Assembly (NCBI RefSeq): GCF_023502325.1
Contig: NZ_JAMFLZ010000005.1
Location: 182,795-246,794, forward strand
DNA: 64,000 nucleotides
Direction of reading: 5' to 3'
Origin: Wocania_A spongiicola
GTDB taxonomy: Bacteria > Bacteroidota > Bacteroidia > Flavobacteriales > Flavobacteriaceae
The notes under the pieces are model-generated. The model saw nothing but the letters and a program-made list of their open reading frames with translations, was not told the origin of the DNA and did no database searches. This document shows, in pieces, positions 44,722 to 52,649 of this stretch. How positions within the stretch are numbered: the first letter of the stretch is position 1; every line of letters starts with the position of its first letter. The position numbers and the translations under genes are program-made.

Positions 44722-46137
44722 ATGAAAAAGATTTTGACACTTGTACTGGTTTCGGCATTAGGTGGCATTTTAACCCTAAGTGCATATAAATTATTTTTAG
44801 AACCAGAACAAAAACTAGTTGTTACATCAAACAATACTACACCTACTTTTTTGCCAACAAATAATATTGGCGCCCCATTAAAAGCTTACGAAAATTCAGA
44901 TTTTACAACTGCTGCAGAAAATACAGTTAACGCAGTTGTTCATGTAAAAAATGTATCGCTTAGTGGTGGACAAATGACTATGCAAGATTTGTTTTTTGGA
45001 AGAAATCCTCAACAAAAGCAGTTAGGCACTGGTTCTGGAGTTATAGTAGACCCAAGTGGTTATATTATAACTAACAACCACGTTATTAAAAACTCTCAAG
45101 AATTATCAGTAACCTTAAATAATAATAAAACATATAAAGCTGAAATAATTGGCACAGATTCAGAAACCGATATTGCTGTTTTAAAAATTAATGCAGATGA
45201 AGATTTACCTGTTGTTAATTTTGGTGATTCTGATCAAGCAAAAATTGGTGAATGGGTTTTAGCTGTTGGTAATCCTTTTAATTTAACATCAACAGTAACA
45301 GCTGGTATTATTAGTGCAAAATCTAGAAGTTTAGATCCAACAGGGAGAAATGCGCACTCATTTATCCAAACTGATGCTGCTGTAAATCCAGGTAATTCTG
45401 GGGGTGCTTTAGTAAATACAAATGGAGAGCTTATAGGAATTAATACTGCTATAACTTCGCAAACCGGTTCTTATGTTGGGTATTCGTTTGCAGTGCCAAG
45501 CAATATTGCTAGAAAAATATATATGGACATTTTAGAGTATGGTAACACACAAAATGGCGTTTTAGGTATTACTGCTGGGGTTTTAAATAGTGCATCTGCT
45601 GAAGAATTTGGAGTTGATGATACCGAGGGTGTTTTTGTTAATGATGTTACAAAAAAATCTGGAGCAGAAAAAGCAGGGATCAAAAAAGGTGATATTATAA
45701 AACAATTAGACCATATAGAGATTTCAAAATTTGAAGACTTAAAAGGTTACTTAAAAACAAAACGTCCTAACGATGTAGTTAATGTAAAACTGCTTAGAAA
45801 TGATGAGCTGCTTACAATTCCTGTTACTATTTCTAAAACAGACATCTTTTCTGTTAAGTTTATGAATATGGAATTCAGAGATTTATCAACCTCTATTAAA
45901 GAAAAATATGAAATACCAAACGGTGTACAAGTTTCAAAAACGAATAACAAATATTTATATTCAAATTTAGGGATTACAGAAGGTTATATTATTACAGAAA
46001 TAAATAACAAAAAAATTGAGTCTATTCAAGACATTTCAAAATTAAAAGAAAAATATGGTGACGATTTTGTGGAAAATCTTGAGCAATTAGCATATATAAA
46101 CACACGTTTAGAAAAAAAGGAAGTTATTTTCAAATAA
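44722..46137 (+). CDS. htrA: Periplasmic serine protease/chaperone HtrA (Do family)
   Basis: A 471-residue DegP/HtrA protease with an N-terminal signal or anchor (ILTLVLVSALGGILTLSA). The catalytic triad is visible: His120 in TNNHV, Asp150 in SETDIAVLK and Ser226 in NPGNSGGA. One PDZ domain follows (about 275-370: GVFVNDVTKKSGAEKAGIKKGDIIKQLD) and a second, more divergent one at the C-terminus. It degrades misfolded envelope proteins. The upstream array of GTTAAA repeats suggests stress-responsive control. Confidence 0.94.
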   Translation: MKKILTLVLVSALGGILTLSAYKLFLEPEQKLVVTSNNTTPTFLPTNNIGAPLKAYENSDFTTAAENTVNAVVHVKNVSLSGGQMTMQDLFFGRNPQQKQLGTGSGVIVDPSGYIITNNHVIKNSQELSVTLNNNKTYKAEIIGTDSETDIAVLKINADEDLPVVNFGDSDQAKIGEWVLAVGNPFNLTSTVTAGIISAKSRSLDPTGRNAHSFIQTDAAVNPGNSGGALVNTNGELIGINTAITSQTGSYVGYSFAVPSNIARKIYMDILEYGNTQNGVLGITAGVLNSASAEEFGVDDTEGVFVNDVTKKSGAEKAGIKKGDIIKQLDHIEISKFEDLKGYLKTKRPNDVVNVKLLRNDELLTIPVTISKTDIFSVKFMNMEFRDLSTSIKEKYEIPNGVQVSKTNNKYLYSNLGITEGYIITEINNKKIESIQDISKLKEKYGDDFVENLEQLAYINTRLEKKEVIFK

Positions 46138-46163
46138 GATCCTTTACCAAATATCAATAAAAA

Positions 46164-46204
46164 TAGCCTCTTGAAGCTTATCAGTTTTAAGAGGTTATTT
46201 TTTT
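46164..46204 (+). terminator. Rho-independent terminator of htrA
   Basis: Stem TAGCCTCTT (46164-46172) with AAGAGGTTA (46189-46197), 9 bp with one G-T pair, loop about 16 nt, followed directly by a run of seven T residues. Confidence 0.85.
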
Positions 46205-46238
46205 ATGCAAATACGCTACGAAAACGTTTGAAATATAG

Positions 46239-46246
46239 TACTTTTG
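46239..46246 (+). promoter_or_regulatory. -7 box of the GAPDH gene
   Basis: TACTTTTG matches TAnnTTTG and lies 35 bp before the start codon. No clear -33 TTG is found at the normal spacing. Confidence 0.5.
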
Positions 46247-46281
46247 CCAAAATTTTTAACACACAACTAAACATTTAAACA

Positions 46282-47730
46282 ATGCCTTTTAGTAAAAATT
46301 ATGAAAAAGAGTTGGCTTTTCAAGCAGACCGCCGAAGAGCAACCGTAGAATTTATCAAAATTGTAAGTGATCTTTGGTACGACAAATCTATCGAATTAGT
46401 GATTTTTAGAAATCAACTGATTGATAGAAATGTTAGTCAAATTTTAAACCTACATAATTATGCTGGTAAATTTGTACAAAAACCTATTTCAATTTTTGAT
46501 TCGGTAGAAATCGCTCAAGCCATTAAAGCGTTAGATATTCCACCTGCAAAACTTGATATTGGGAAGTTAACTTACGAGTTTCATTTAGATGACAACAAAC
46601 ACAGCAATGCGACAGCTTTTGTTGCTAGCAAATTAAAAGATGCTAGTAAAAATGGGGATATTACACCTAAAGATGTGGTACTTTATGGGTTTGGTCGTAT
46701 TGGTCGTTTAGTTGCTCGAGAACTCATGACGCGCACAGGAAAAGGCAGTCAGCTTCGATTAAGAGCTATTGTTACTCGTGGGGCTATTGATGAAACTATT
46801 TTAGAAAAAAGAGCATCATTACTGCGTAATGACTCTGTTCATGGTGATTTTCCTGGAACCGTTTCAATAGATATTAAAAAGAAAGCTTTAATAATTAATG
46901 GAACCACCGTTAATATTATTTCTGCAAATGCTCCAGAAGATATTGATTATACAAAATATGGCATAAACAATGCGTTAGTAATTGATAATACTGGTGCTTT
47001 TAGAGATAAAGAGGCTTTAAGTAGGCATCTAAAATCTAAAGGTGCAGATAAAGTATTACTTACCGCACCAGGAAAAGGTGTACCAAATATTGTATATGGT
47101 GTAAATCATTTAGAAAATGATCCTGACAAAGTAGACATTTTTTCGGCAGCATCATGTACAACAAATGCCATTACTCCTATTTTAAAAGCTATCGAAGATT
47201 CTTTTGGTATTAAAAGTGGCCATTTAGAAACAATTCATGCCTATACAAACGATCAAAATTTAGTCGATAATTTTCACAAGAAGTATCGTCGTGGACGTGC
47301 AGCTGCATTAAACATGGTTATTACAGAAACTGGTGCTGGCGCTGCAGTAACCAAGGCACTACCTAGTTTTGAAGGCAAATTAACATCAAACGCGATTCGT
47401 GTTCCTGTGCCAAACGGATCATTAGCTATTTTAAATTTAGAAATTGAAAATACGACGTCCTTAAACGGTATTAACACTATTTTAAAGAAATATGCTTTAG
47501 AAGGTGATTTAGTTGAACAAATAAAATATGAATTAAGTGATGAGCTAGTATCTAGTGATATTGTTGGTAGCTCAGCGCCTTCAATTTATGATAGTAAAGC
47601 AACTATTGTACGTGCAGATGGAAAAAATGTATTGTTATATATTTGGTATGATAATGAATATGGTTACAGCCATCAAGTTATAAGGTTAGCAAAATATATT
47701 GCCAAAGTTAGACGTTATACATATTATTAA
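46282..47730 (+). CDS. Glyceraldehyde-3-phosphate dehydrogenase with N-terminal extension
   Basis: A 482-residue enzyme, about 150 residues longer than classical GAPDH. The standard domain starts at about 130 (VVLYGFGRIGRLVAREL), with the catalytic Cys292 in SAASCTTNAI, the His in LETIHAYTNDQ and WYDNEYGYSHQVIRLAKY at the end. The first ~125 residues form a helical extension of unknown role that also occurs in other Bacteroidota GAPDH proteins. It acts in glycolysis or gluconeogenesis; cofactor preference is not visible. It is a single-gene unit bounded by terminators. Confidence 0.93.
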   Translation: MPFSKNYEKELAFQADRRRATVEFIKIVSDLWYDKSIELVIFRNQLIDRNVSQILNLHNYAGKFVQKPISIFDSVEIAQAIKALDIPPAKLDIGKLTYEFHLDDNKHSNATAFVASKLKDASKNGDITPKDVVLYGFGRIGRLVARELMTRTGKGSQLRLRAIVTRGAIDETILEKRASLLRNDSVHGDFPGTVSIDIKKKALIINGTTVNIISANAPEDIDYTKYGINNALVIDNTGAFRDKEALSRHLKSKGADKVLLTAPGKGVPNIVYGVNHLENDPDKVDIFSAASCTTNAITPILKAIEDSFGIKSGHLETIHAYTNDQNLVDNFHKKYRRGRAAALNMVITETGAGAAVTKALPSFEGKLTSNAIRVPVPNGSLAILNLEIENTTSLNGINTILKKYALEGDLVEQIKYELSDELVSSDIVGSSAPSIYDSKATIVRADGKNVLLYIWYDNEYGYSHQVIRLAKYIAKVRRYTYY

Positions 47731-47770
47731 AATAACTAAAATCTAAATTGAAATATTAATCGTATATATA

Positions 47771-47796
47771 AAAGCCTCACCTAGTGAGGCTTTTTC
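47771..47796. terminator. Rho-independent terminator of the GAPDH gene
   Basis: Nine-bp stem AAGCCTCAC (47772-47780) / GTGAGGCTT (47784-47792) with a 3-nt loop, flanked by an A run before and a T run after, so it could work in both directions. It lies 41 bp past the stop codon. Confidence 0.88.
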
Positions 47797-47872
47797 TTAA
47801 ATATAACTGTATTAATAAACAATATTTTATAACTTCGTAAAACCAAATACAACCATTTTAAACCAATCGTAA

Positions 47873-48493
47873 ATGAATCCTATTAAGCAAGCTTCCCTTA
47901 TCGCCTTTTTTTTAATAAGCACAGTATGTTTTTCTCAAGCCCAGTCAGAAGATGATAAATTGTCTTTAAATAATGGCACTATTAGTAATCAGTTTGAATA
48001 TGTACTAAAAAAATCTGGAAATTTTAAAGGTACAAATGGGCAAGCCTATGAAGCTGTTAAACGTAGCATCTTTTTAACATTGAGAAATCATACTATTGAT
48101 TCTTTAAAAACGCTAAAGACAAAATTAGATAATTCAAAAAGTAGTGTTGAAGCTCAGCAAAAAGAAATTACTGCTTTAAAAACGAAGCTGAACACTACTC
48201 AATCTACATTAGATTCAACAAATTTAGAAAAAGACAGTATGTCTCTGCTTGGTATGCAAATGAGTAAAACTAATTACAATGTACTCATGTGGACTATTAT
48301 TGCTGGCTTATTAGCGTTATTTATCTTATTTGTATATAAATTTAAAAACAGTAACGCTATTACTCGTGATGCAAAAAAGGCACTTGAAGAAATTGAAGAA
48401 GAATTTGATGACCATAGAAGAACAGCTTTAGAACGCGAGCAAAAAGTTAGACGTCAATTACAAGATGAAATAAATAAACAAAAAGGGTTATAG
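47873..48493 (+). CDS. Exported coiled-coil membrane protein of unknown function
   Basis: A 206-residue protein with a signal peptide (ASLIAFFLISTVCFSQA), a periplasmic coiled coil (about 75-125, SLKTLKTKLDNSKSSVEAQQKEITALKTKLN), one membrane helix (about 137-158, VLMWTIIAGLLALFILFVYKF) and a charged cytoplasmic coiled coil (DHRRTALEREQKVRRQLQDEINKQ). No catalytic motif is seen. Homologues in flavobacteria are sometimes labelled tRNA (guanine-N1)-methyltransferase, which this sequence does not support; the real trmD is at 50189. It could anchor or sense at the inner membrane. Confidence 0.75.
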   Translation: MNPIKQASLIAFFLISTVCFSQAQSEDDKLSLNNGTISNQFEYVLKKSGNFKGTNGQAYEAVKRSIFLTLRNHTIDSLKTLKTKLDNSKSSVEAQQKEITALKTKLNTTQSTLDSTNLEKDSMSLLGMQMSKTNYNVLMWTIIAGLLALFILFVYKFKNSNAITRDAKKALEEIEEEFDDHRRTALEREQKVRRQLQDEINKQKGL

Positions 48494-48568
48494 TAAATCC
48501 AATTATAAATTAAAAATCTGTAATTTGGTTGTCAAACATATTAGGCATCACATTACAGATTTTTTTTT

Positions 48569-49006
48569 ATGAATATTATACAGGCTACTTCAGAACACCT
48601 AAACCATTTAGTACCTCTCTTTAATGGTTATCGCGTTTTTTACAGGCAAGAATCAAATAAAACTGCTGTAAAAACATTTTTAAAAGAACGGCTTACCAAA
48701 AAAGATTCGGTTATTTATTTAGCATATATAAATGAGACCCCTGTTGGGTTTACACAATTATACTTTTTATATTCCTCTGTTTCAATGAAACCAATGTTTA
48801 TATTAAATGATTTATATATAGATAAGAACTATCGAGGTAAAAGTATTGGTGCTTCTTTAATAAATAAAGCCAAAGATTTGTGTAGACAAAAACAATATAA
48901 AGGTATTATAATACAAACCGAAAACACAAACCCTGCACAACATTTATATCAACGAGAAGGTTTTGTAAAAGATACCGATTTAACCTTTTTTTGGACTAAT
49001 AAATAG
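48569..49006 (+). CDS. GNAT-family N-acetyltransferase
   Basis: A 145-residue single-domain GNAT: LNDLYIDKNYRGKSIGASLINKAKDLCRQ is the acetyl-CoA-binding segment (about 87-115) and NPAQHLYQREGFVKD the C-terminal strand-loop. The substrate is unknown. It lies 75 bp after the coiled-coil protein and 72 bp before the PhoD-like gene and is probably transcribed alone. Confidence 0.87.
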   Translation: MNIIQATSEHLNHLVPLFNGYRVFYRQESNKTAVKTFLKERLTKKDSVIYLAYINETPVGFTQLYFLYSSVSMKPMFILNDLYIDKNYRGKSIGASLINKAKDLCRQKQYKGIIIQTENTNPAQHLYQREGFVKDTDLTFFWTNK

Positions 49007-49078
49007 TTAGTATTACAAAACTAAATTTACTTTTAAATTTGTAATTTAGTTAACCAATTCCTTTGATAAAACTTTCTC

Positions 49079-50149
49079 ATGAAAAATTTACATAACATCA
49101 GTTACCTTTTTTTAATTGTGATCCTATTTATAGGTTGTAAAAATGATAAAAACCAAACTAGTGAACCATTAGTAACAAAAATAGCGTTTGGTTCTTGTGG
49201 GTCGCAAAATCATGAACTTCCTATTTTTGACTTAGTAGTGGAACACAATCCTGATGTATTTATTTTTTTAGGGGATAATATTTATGGTGATACAAAAAAC
49301 ATGGATACTTTAAAAGCTAAGTATCAAAAGTTGGGCTCTAAAAAAAGTTTCCAAAACTTATCGAAAAACACACAAATTATTGCGACTTGGGATGATCATG
49401 ACTATGGTTGGAATGATGCTGGTAAAGAGTATTCTTTTAAAGAAGAAGCAAAAGATATTTTCTTGTCTTTTTTTAATGAACCTGACACTTCTACTAGAAG
49501 AGACCATAAAGGTATATATCATTCTTATGAGTATGACTATGGAGCAAAAAAATTACAAATAATTTTGTTAGACGGGAGAACTTTTAGAGATAAGCTTAAG
49601 CCTTACAATAACGAATTTGATAATGATAGTAGATATGGCTTTTATGGTAAAGGCTATGCGCCGTATACAAATTCAGATTCTACATTACTTGGCGAAACGC
49701 AATGGAAATGGTTAGAAAAACAACTCTCAAAACCTGCAGACATTAGATTAATTGGGTCTGGAACACAATTTGGAATTGAATGGAATGGCTATGAAGCTTG
49801 GGCAAATTTTCCACACGAGCAAAAGCGTATGCTAAGCCTCATTGAAAAAACAAACGCTAGTGGTGTTATGTTTTTAACTGGAGATGTACACTATTCTGAA
49901 ATTTCAAAATTAGAAACAAGTTTTTATCCAATTTACGACTTTACATCAAGCGGATTATCTTCAACATGGCATTTTGCTACTCCGAACAAAAACAGAATAG
50001 AAGGTCCTGTTATGGATAATCATTTTGGGTTGGTTACAATAAATTGGGATGTAAATGATCCTGAAATAAAAATGGAAACTTGGGATATTAGTAACAACCA
50101 AAGAATGGAGTATTCAATTAACTTAAGCGAAATAAGTTTTAATAAATAA
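49079..50149 (+). CDS. PhoD-like (alkaline phosphatase D family) phosphoesterase, lipoprotein
   Basis: A 356-residue lipoprotein (FLIVILFIGCKNDK, Cys20). Metallophosphatase motifs of the PhoD family are seen: FGSCGSQNHELPIFDLV, FLGDNIYGD, ATWDDHDYGWND and FLTGDVHYSEI. It should hydrolyse phosphoesters (mono- or diesters, or phospholipids) in the periplasm or at the outer membrane. It is about 100 residues shorter than Bacillus PhoD and lacks its N-terminal beta domain. trmD follows 39 bp later with its own -7 box. Confidence 0.87.
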   Translation: MKNLHNISYLFLIVILFIGCKNDKNQTSEPLVTKIAFGSCGSQNHELPIFDLVVEHNPDVFIFLGDNIYGDTKNMDTLKAKYQKLGSKKSFQNLSKNTQIIATWDDHDYGWNDAGKEYSFKEEAKDIFLSFFNEPDTSTRRDHKGIYHSYEYDYGAKKLQIILLDGRTFRDKLKPYNNEFDNDSRYGFYGKGYAPYTNSDSTLLGETQWKWLEKQLSKPADIRLIGSGTQFGIEWNGYEAWANFPHEQKRMLSLIEKTNASGVMFLTGDVHYSEISKLETSFYPIYDFTSSGLSSTWHFATPNKNRIEGPVMDNHFGLVTINWDVNDPEIKMETWDISNNQRMEYSINLSEISFNK

Positions 50150-50163
50150 CCAAACAATTAAAT

Positions 50164-50171
50164 TATCTTTG
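50164..50171 (+). promoter_or_regulatory. -7 box of trmD
   Basis: TATCTTTG, a perfect match to TAnnTTTG, 17 bp before the trmD start codon. Confidence 0.55.
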
Positions 50172-50188
50172 TTGCATAATTACTTATC

Positions 50189-50866
50189 ATGCGCATAGAT
50201 ATCATTACTGTTTTACCAGAGTTACTTAAAAGTCCGTTTGAAGCTTCAATTTTAAAACGTGCTATTGAAGCTGGTTTGGTAGAAGTCCATTTTCATAATT
50301 TACGAGATTATACTACTGATAATTATAAATCTATTGACGATACACAATTTGGTGGTGGAGCTGGTATGGTAATGATGGTTGAGCCAATTGATAAATGTAT
50401 AACTGCTTTAAAAGCAGTGCGCAATTATGATGAAATAATATATATGACTCCTGATGGCGAAACTTTAAATCAAGGGATAGCCAATCAACTATCATTAAAA
50501 GAAAACATTATTATTTTATGTGGGCATTACAAAGGTGTAGATCAACGGGTACGAGACCACTTTATAACTCGAGAGATATCTATTGGTGATTATGTATTGT
50601 CTGGTGGTGAACTAGGTGCTGCTGTTTTTTGTGATGCAATTATACGTTTAATTCCTGGAGTTCTAGGTAATGAAACTTCTGCCCTAACCGATTCGTTTCA
50701 GGATAATTTATTAGCCCCTCCAATTTATACAAAACCACGTGAATATAAAGGCTGGAAAGTTCCTGAGCTACTGTTTAGTGGAAATTTACCAGAGATTGAA
50801 AAATGGCGAGAAGAACAAGCTTATTTAAGAACCAAAGAACGACGACCAGATTTGTTAGATGATTAA
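50189..50866 (+). CDS. trmD: tRNA (guanine37-N1)-methyltransferase
   Basis: A 225-residue SPOUT methyltransferase forming m1G37 in tRNA to keep the reading frame. Motifs: MRIDIITVLPELLKSPFEASILKRA, DDTQFGGGAGMVMMVEPI, IILCGHYKGVDQRV and the knot sequence ISIGDYVLSGGELGA. The length is typical. rplS is 567 bp downstream, a familiar trmD-rplS neighbourhood split here by a small membrane protein gene and a structured repeat. Confidence 0.96.
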   Translation: MRIDIITVLPELLKSPFEASILKRAIEAGLVEVHFHNLRDYTTDNYKSIDDTQFGGGAGMVMMVEPIDKCITALKAVRNYDEIIYMTPDGETLNQGIANQLSLKENIIILCGHYKGVDQRVRDHFITREISIGDYVLSGGELGAAVFCDAIIRLIPGVLGNETSALTDSFQDNLLAPPIYTKPREYKGWKVPELLFSGNLPEIEKWREEQAYLRTKERRPDLLDD

Positions 50867-50871
50867 ATAAT

Positions 50872-51201
50872 ATGGAAGATATAGACACCTTACAATTACA
50901 ATTTGCAATAGCTGGGATAATTAACGGCTTAGTACACTTAACTATTCTAATAGCGACTATAATCATGTTAGCTAAAAAAAGATCTATAGCTACGTTTCTT
51001 TTACTTGTTGGTAGTATTTTAAACAGTATTGGTTTTGCTGGTGGGTTTATCTATAATGCTATTGCTGCCAAAAATGGGACTGAAGCACTATTAAGTGCAC
51101 AAGTAACACTTGCTTTTTTTAATGCCTTTTCTTATTTTATTTTCGGAATAGGGTTATTACTTTTATCAATTAATGTTTTCAAAAGACATAATTCTAAATA
51201 A
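50872..51201 (+). CDS. Small membrane protein of unknown function
   Basis: A 109-residue protein with three hydrophobic helices (about 8-35 with the segment AGIINGLVHLTILIATIIMLA, 40-60 and 75-103). No family recognised with confidence. It begins 5 bp after trmD, so it is translated from the trmD transcript, and it is followed by copy 2 of the dispersed repeat. Confidence 0.65.
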   Translation: MEDIDTLQLQFAIAGIINGLVHLTILIATIIMLAKKRSIATFLLLVGSILNSIGFAGGFIYNAIAAKNGTEALLSAQVTLAFFNAFSYFIFGIGLLLLSINVFKRHNSK

Positions 51202-51231
51202 GATTAAAAACTTTTGTATGTGTTTTTGTAT

Positions 51232-51308
51232 GTGTTAAGGATAGTAGCGGCATCCTTTTGCTAAAAAGCAAAAGATATAGCGAATAGCCTGACCTAAAAG
51301 GGAACACC
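51232..51308 (+). repeat. Dispersed structured repeat, copy 2 (three-way junction RNA fold)
   Basis: Same architecture as the element at 1226-1303: closing helix GTGTT (51232-51236) / AACAC (51303-51307), hairpin CTTTTGC (51255-51261) / GCAAAAG (51268-51274) with a different loop (TAAAAA instead of TTTTTT), linker GATATAG, and a third stem CCT/AGG (51293-51301). The closing helix differs from copy 1 by a C-G to T-A exchange on both strands, which keeps pairing. It lies between the small membrane protein gene and the rplS promoter; the 231-bp gap holds nothing else but the promoter and leader. Confidence 0.75.
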
Positions 51309-51328
51309 AAAAAAAGACAAATAAAACA

Positions 51329-51358
51329 TTGTAGATTATTAATTAATAACTATTTTTG
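51329..51358 (+). promoter_or_regulatory. Promoter of rplS
   Basis: TTG (51329-51331), a spacer of 19 bp and TATTTTTG (51351-51358): a full match of both Bacteroidota elements. Predicted transcription start near 51365; if it were a few bases earlier, the whole hairpin at 51360 would be included. Confidence 0.75.
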
Positions 51359-51359
51359 C

Positions 51360-51432
51360 ACCCAATTTCGGGTTAACCTCTGGCGAAAATCGTGAATGTT
51401 GTTCTGAATTAATTATAATTAAATTTAAAGAT
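51360..51432 (+). promoter_or_regulatory. rplS leader, possible L19 autoregulatory element
   Basis: The ~70-nt stretch before rplS has a hairpin ACCC (51360-51363) / GGGT (51370-51373), a CGA/TCG pairing in GGCGAAAATCGT (51383-51394) and a TTAATTATAATTAA palindrome close to the start codon. A ribosomal protein leader called L19-Flavobacteria has been described from comparative genomics; this region is in the right place for it, but I cannot match the consensus without a covariance model. Confidence 0.4.
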
Positions 51433-51783
51433 ATGGAATCTTTAGTAAAATTTGTTCAAGACGAATTTGTAACAAGAAAAGACTTACCAGAATTTGCAGC
51501 TGGTGACACTATTACAGTGTATTACGAAATTAAAGAGGGTAACAAAACACGTACTCAGTTTTTCAGAGGTGTTGTTATTCAAAGAAGAGGATCTGGTACA
51601 TCAGAAACTTTTACAATTAGAAAAATGTCAGGATCTATTGGCGTAGAGCGTATCTTCCCAGTTAATTTACCTGCATTACAGAAAATAGAAGTTAACAAAC
51701 GTGGTGCTGTACGTAGAGCTAGAATCTACTACTTTAGAGGTCTTACTGGTAAAAAAGCAAGAATTAAAGAGCGTAGACGCTAG
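51433..51783 (+). CDS. rplS: 50S ribosomal protein L19
   Basis: A 116-residue ribosomal protein with the L19 pattern: FAAGDTITVYYEIKEGNKTRTQFFRGVVIQRRGSGTSETFTIRKMSGSIGVERIFPVN and the basic tail RRARIYYFRGLTGKKARIKERR. It sits at the 30S-50S interface. It is a single-gene unit with its own promoter, leader and terminator. Confidence 0.97.
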   Translation: MESLVKFVQDEFVTRKDLPEFAAGDTITVYYEIKEGNKTRTQFFRGVVIQRRGSGTSETFTIRKMSGSIGVERIFPVNLPALQKIEVNKRGAVRRARIYYFRGLTGKKARIKERRR

Positions 51784-51811
51784 TATTCTATTAGCAATGC
51801 AAAAGCATATT

Positions 51812-51842
51812 AAAGCCTTAACAAATGTTAAGGCTTTTTTTA
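51812..51842. terminator. Rho-independent terminator of rplS
   Basis: Long stem AAAGCCTTAACA (51812-51823) / TGTTAAGGCTTT (51826-51837), effectively a 10-11-bp stem with a small loop, followed by further T residues. It lies 28 bp past the stop codon. Confidence 0.9.
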
Positions 51843-51899
51843 TTAACAAAAGTTAATAAGTATAGTTTATAAATCGTTGATATCTAATTGCTTAAAAAA

Positions 51900-51930
51900 T
51901 TTGATTTTCTGAAATGTGATTATATATTAG
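51900..51930 (+). promoter_or_regulatory. Candidate promoter of the intergenic RNA
   Basis: TTTG (51900-51903), a spacer of 19 bp and TATATTAG (51923-51930), one mismatch from TAnnTTTG. It points into the gene-free region that ends with a terminator at 52394. Confidence 0.45.
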
Positions 51931-51936
51931 CAAAAG

Positions 51937-52440
51937 AAATTAATAACAACCTCGGTTGGTTTTGTGTAAAAACAAATTTGAATTAAGATCTAAAATAGAG
52001 TAACGTTCTTTATATATAATTGTTTTTTGAGGTTTGGATGCGCCACGTGTATGCGTGCGTAAGCAGAGAACCATGAAGCTGTAAAAAGTCCCAGATGCGA
52101 AAGTAGATGGAATCTAGTATGGCAGAAAGCTTGAAAAAGTAGTAGTTAACGAAAGGGAATACTATAAATAGAGCAATGCTTGGTGGTTAACAGACATGAA
52201 AATGGATGGCTAACAAATTAAGTATCAAAAAAAACAGTTAACTGAAGCATTTTGGTAATTATGTCAATACATTTTGAAAATTACAACACGAAATGTTTCA
52301 TTGAAATAATAGCACTTGAATTGAAAAGGTTTTATGAAAATTAAAACTGATTTAGTAGAAATACTAATTAGATCACGTCATGTTATTTCAAAGAAAGCCA
52401 TGTCAAAGTAGATTAAATTCTATAGTGATATGGCTTTTGT
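51937..52440 (+). ncRNA. Candidate structured non-coding RNA, family not recognised
   Basis: The ~860-bp gap between rplS and icd has no convincing reading frame, but 52030-52225 is richer in G and has multiple stems. Hairpin A: 52039-52047 / 52054-52061, 8 bp with one bulged C. Hairpin B: TAGAT-GGA-ATCTA (52104-52116). Stem C: TAGTA (52140) / TACTA (52160), whose loop contains GGGA able to pair with TCCC at 52089. Hairpin D: GTTA (52186) / TAAC (52211), then CA/TG, tandem G-A mismatches and CAT-GAAA-ATG (52195-52204), a GNRA-capped stem. A promoter (51900) and terminator (52394) frame it. It does not resemble RNase P RNA, tmRNA, SRP RNA or a complete group II intron. The end points are estimates. 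Confidence 0.5.
52394..52440 (+). terminator. Terminator of the intergenic RNA
   Basis: Eleven-bp stem AAAGCCATGTC (52394-52404) / GATATGGCTTT (52427-52437) with one G-T pair, an inner TAGA/TCTA stem, and T-rich sequence after it. It cannot belong to rplS, which has its own terminator 550 bp upstream. Confidence 0.7.
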
Positions 52441-52649
52441 ATTTTTATAATTTGAGTACTATTTTTTTGTCAATTTCTTATAGACTTCATCCTTTTTTAT
52501 CATTCTATTAAATCAGTCTAAAATCACAGCAGTTCATTAATGAATTTCCGTTATTTTAAAGGTCAATTTTTGTATATTCGCATCGCGAAAACGTTATCGT
52601 TAATTCTGCTCCAAATTTTAATTATAAATCAATATAAAACACAAGGCGA
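52441..52649 (+). promoter_or_regulatory. icd upstream region
   Basis: This gap contains a perfect 12-bp palindrome TTCATTAATGAA (52533-52544), a -7-like TATATTCG (52573-52580, one mismatch from TAnnTTTG) and a small inverted repeat TTCGC-ATC-GCGAA (52577-52589) across the predicted start site. No gene is seen. Any of these could control icd; none matches a known regulator site. Confidence 0.35.

Noticed and set aside
51937..52440. tmRNA, RNase P RNA or a complete group II intron
   Set aside because: No tRNA-like ends or tag frame, no GAGGAAAGTCC-type RNase P core and no domain V hairpin could be found; a degenerate intron is kept only as an alternative in the finding.
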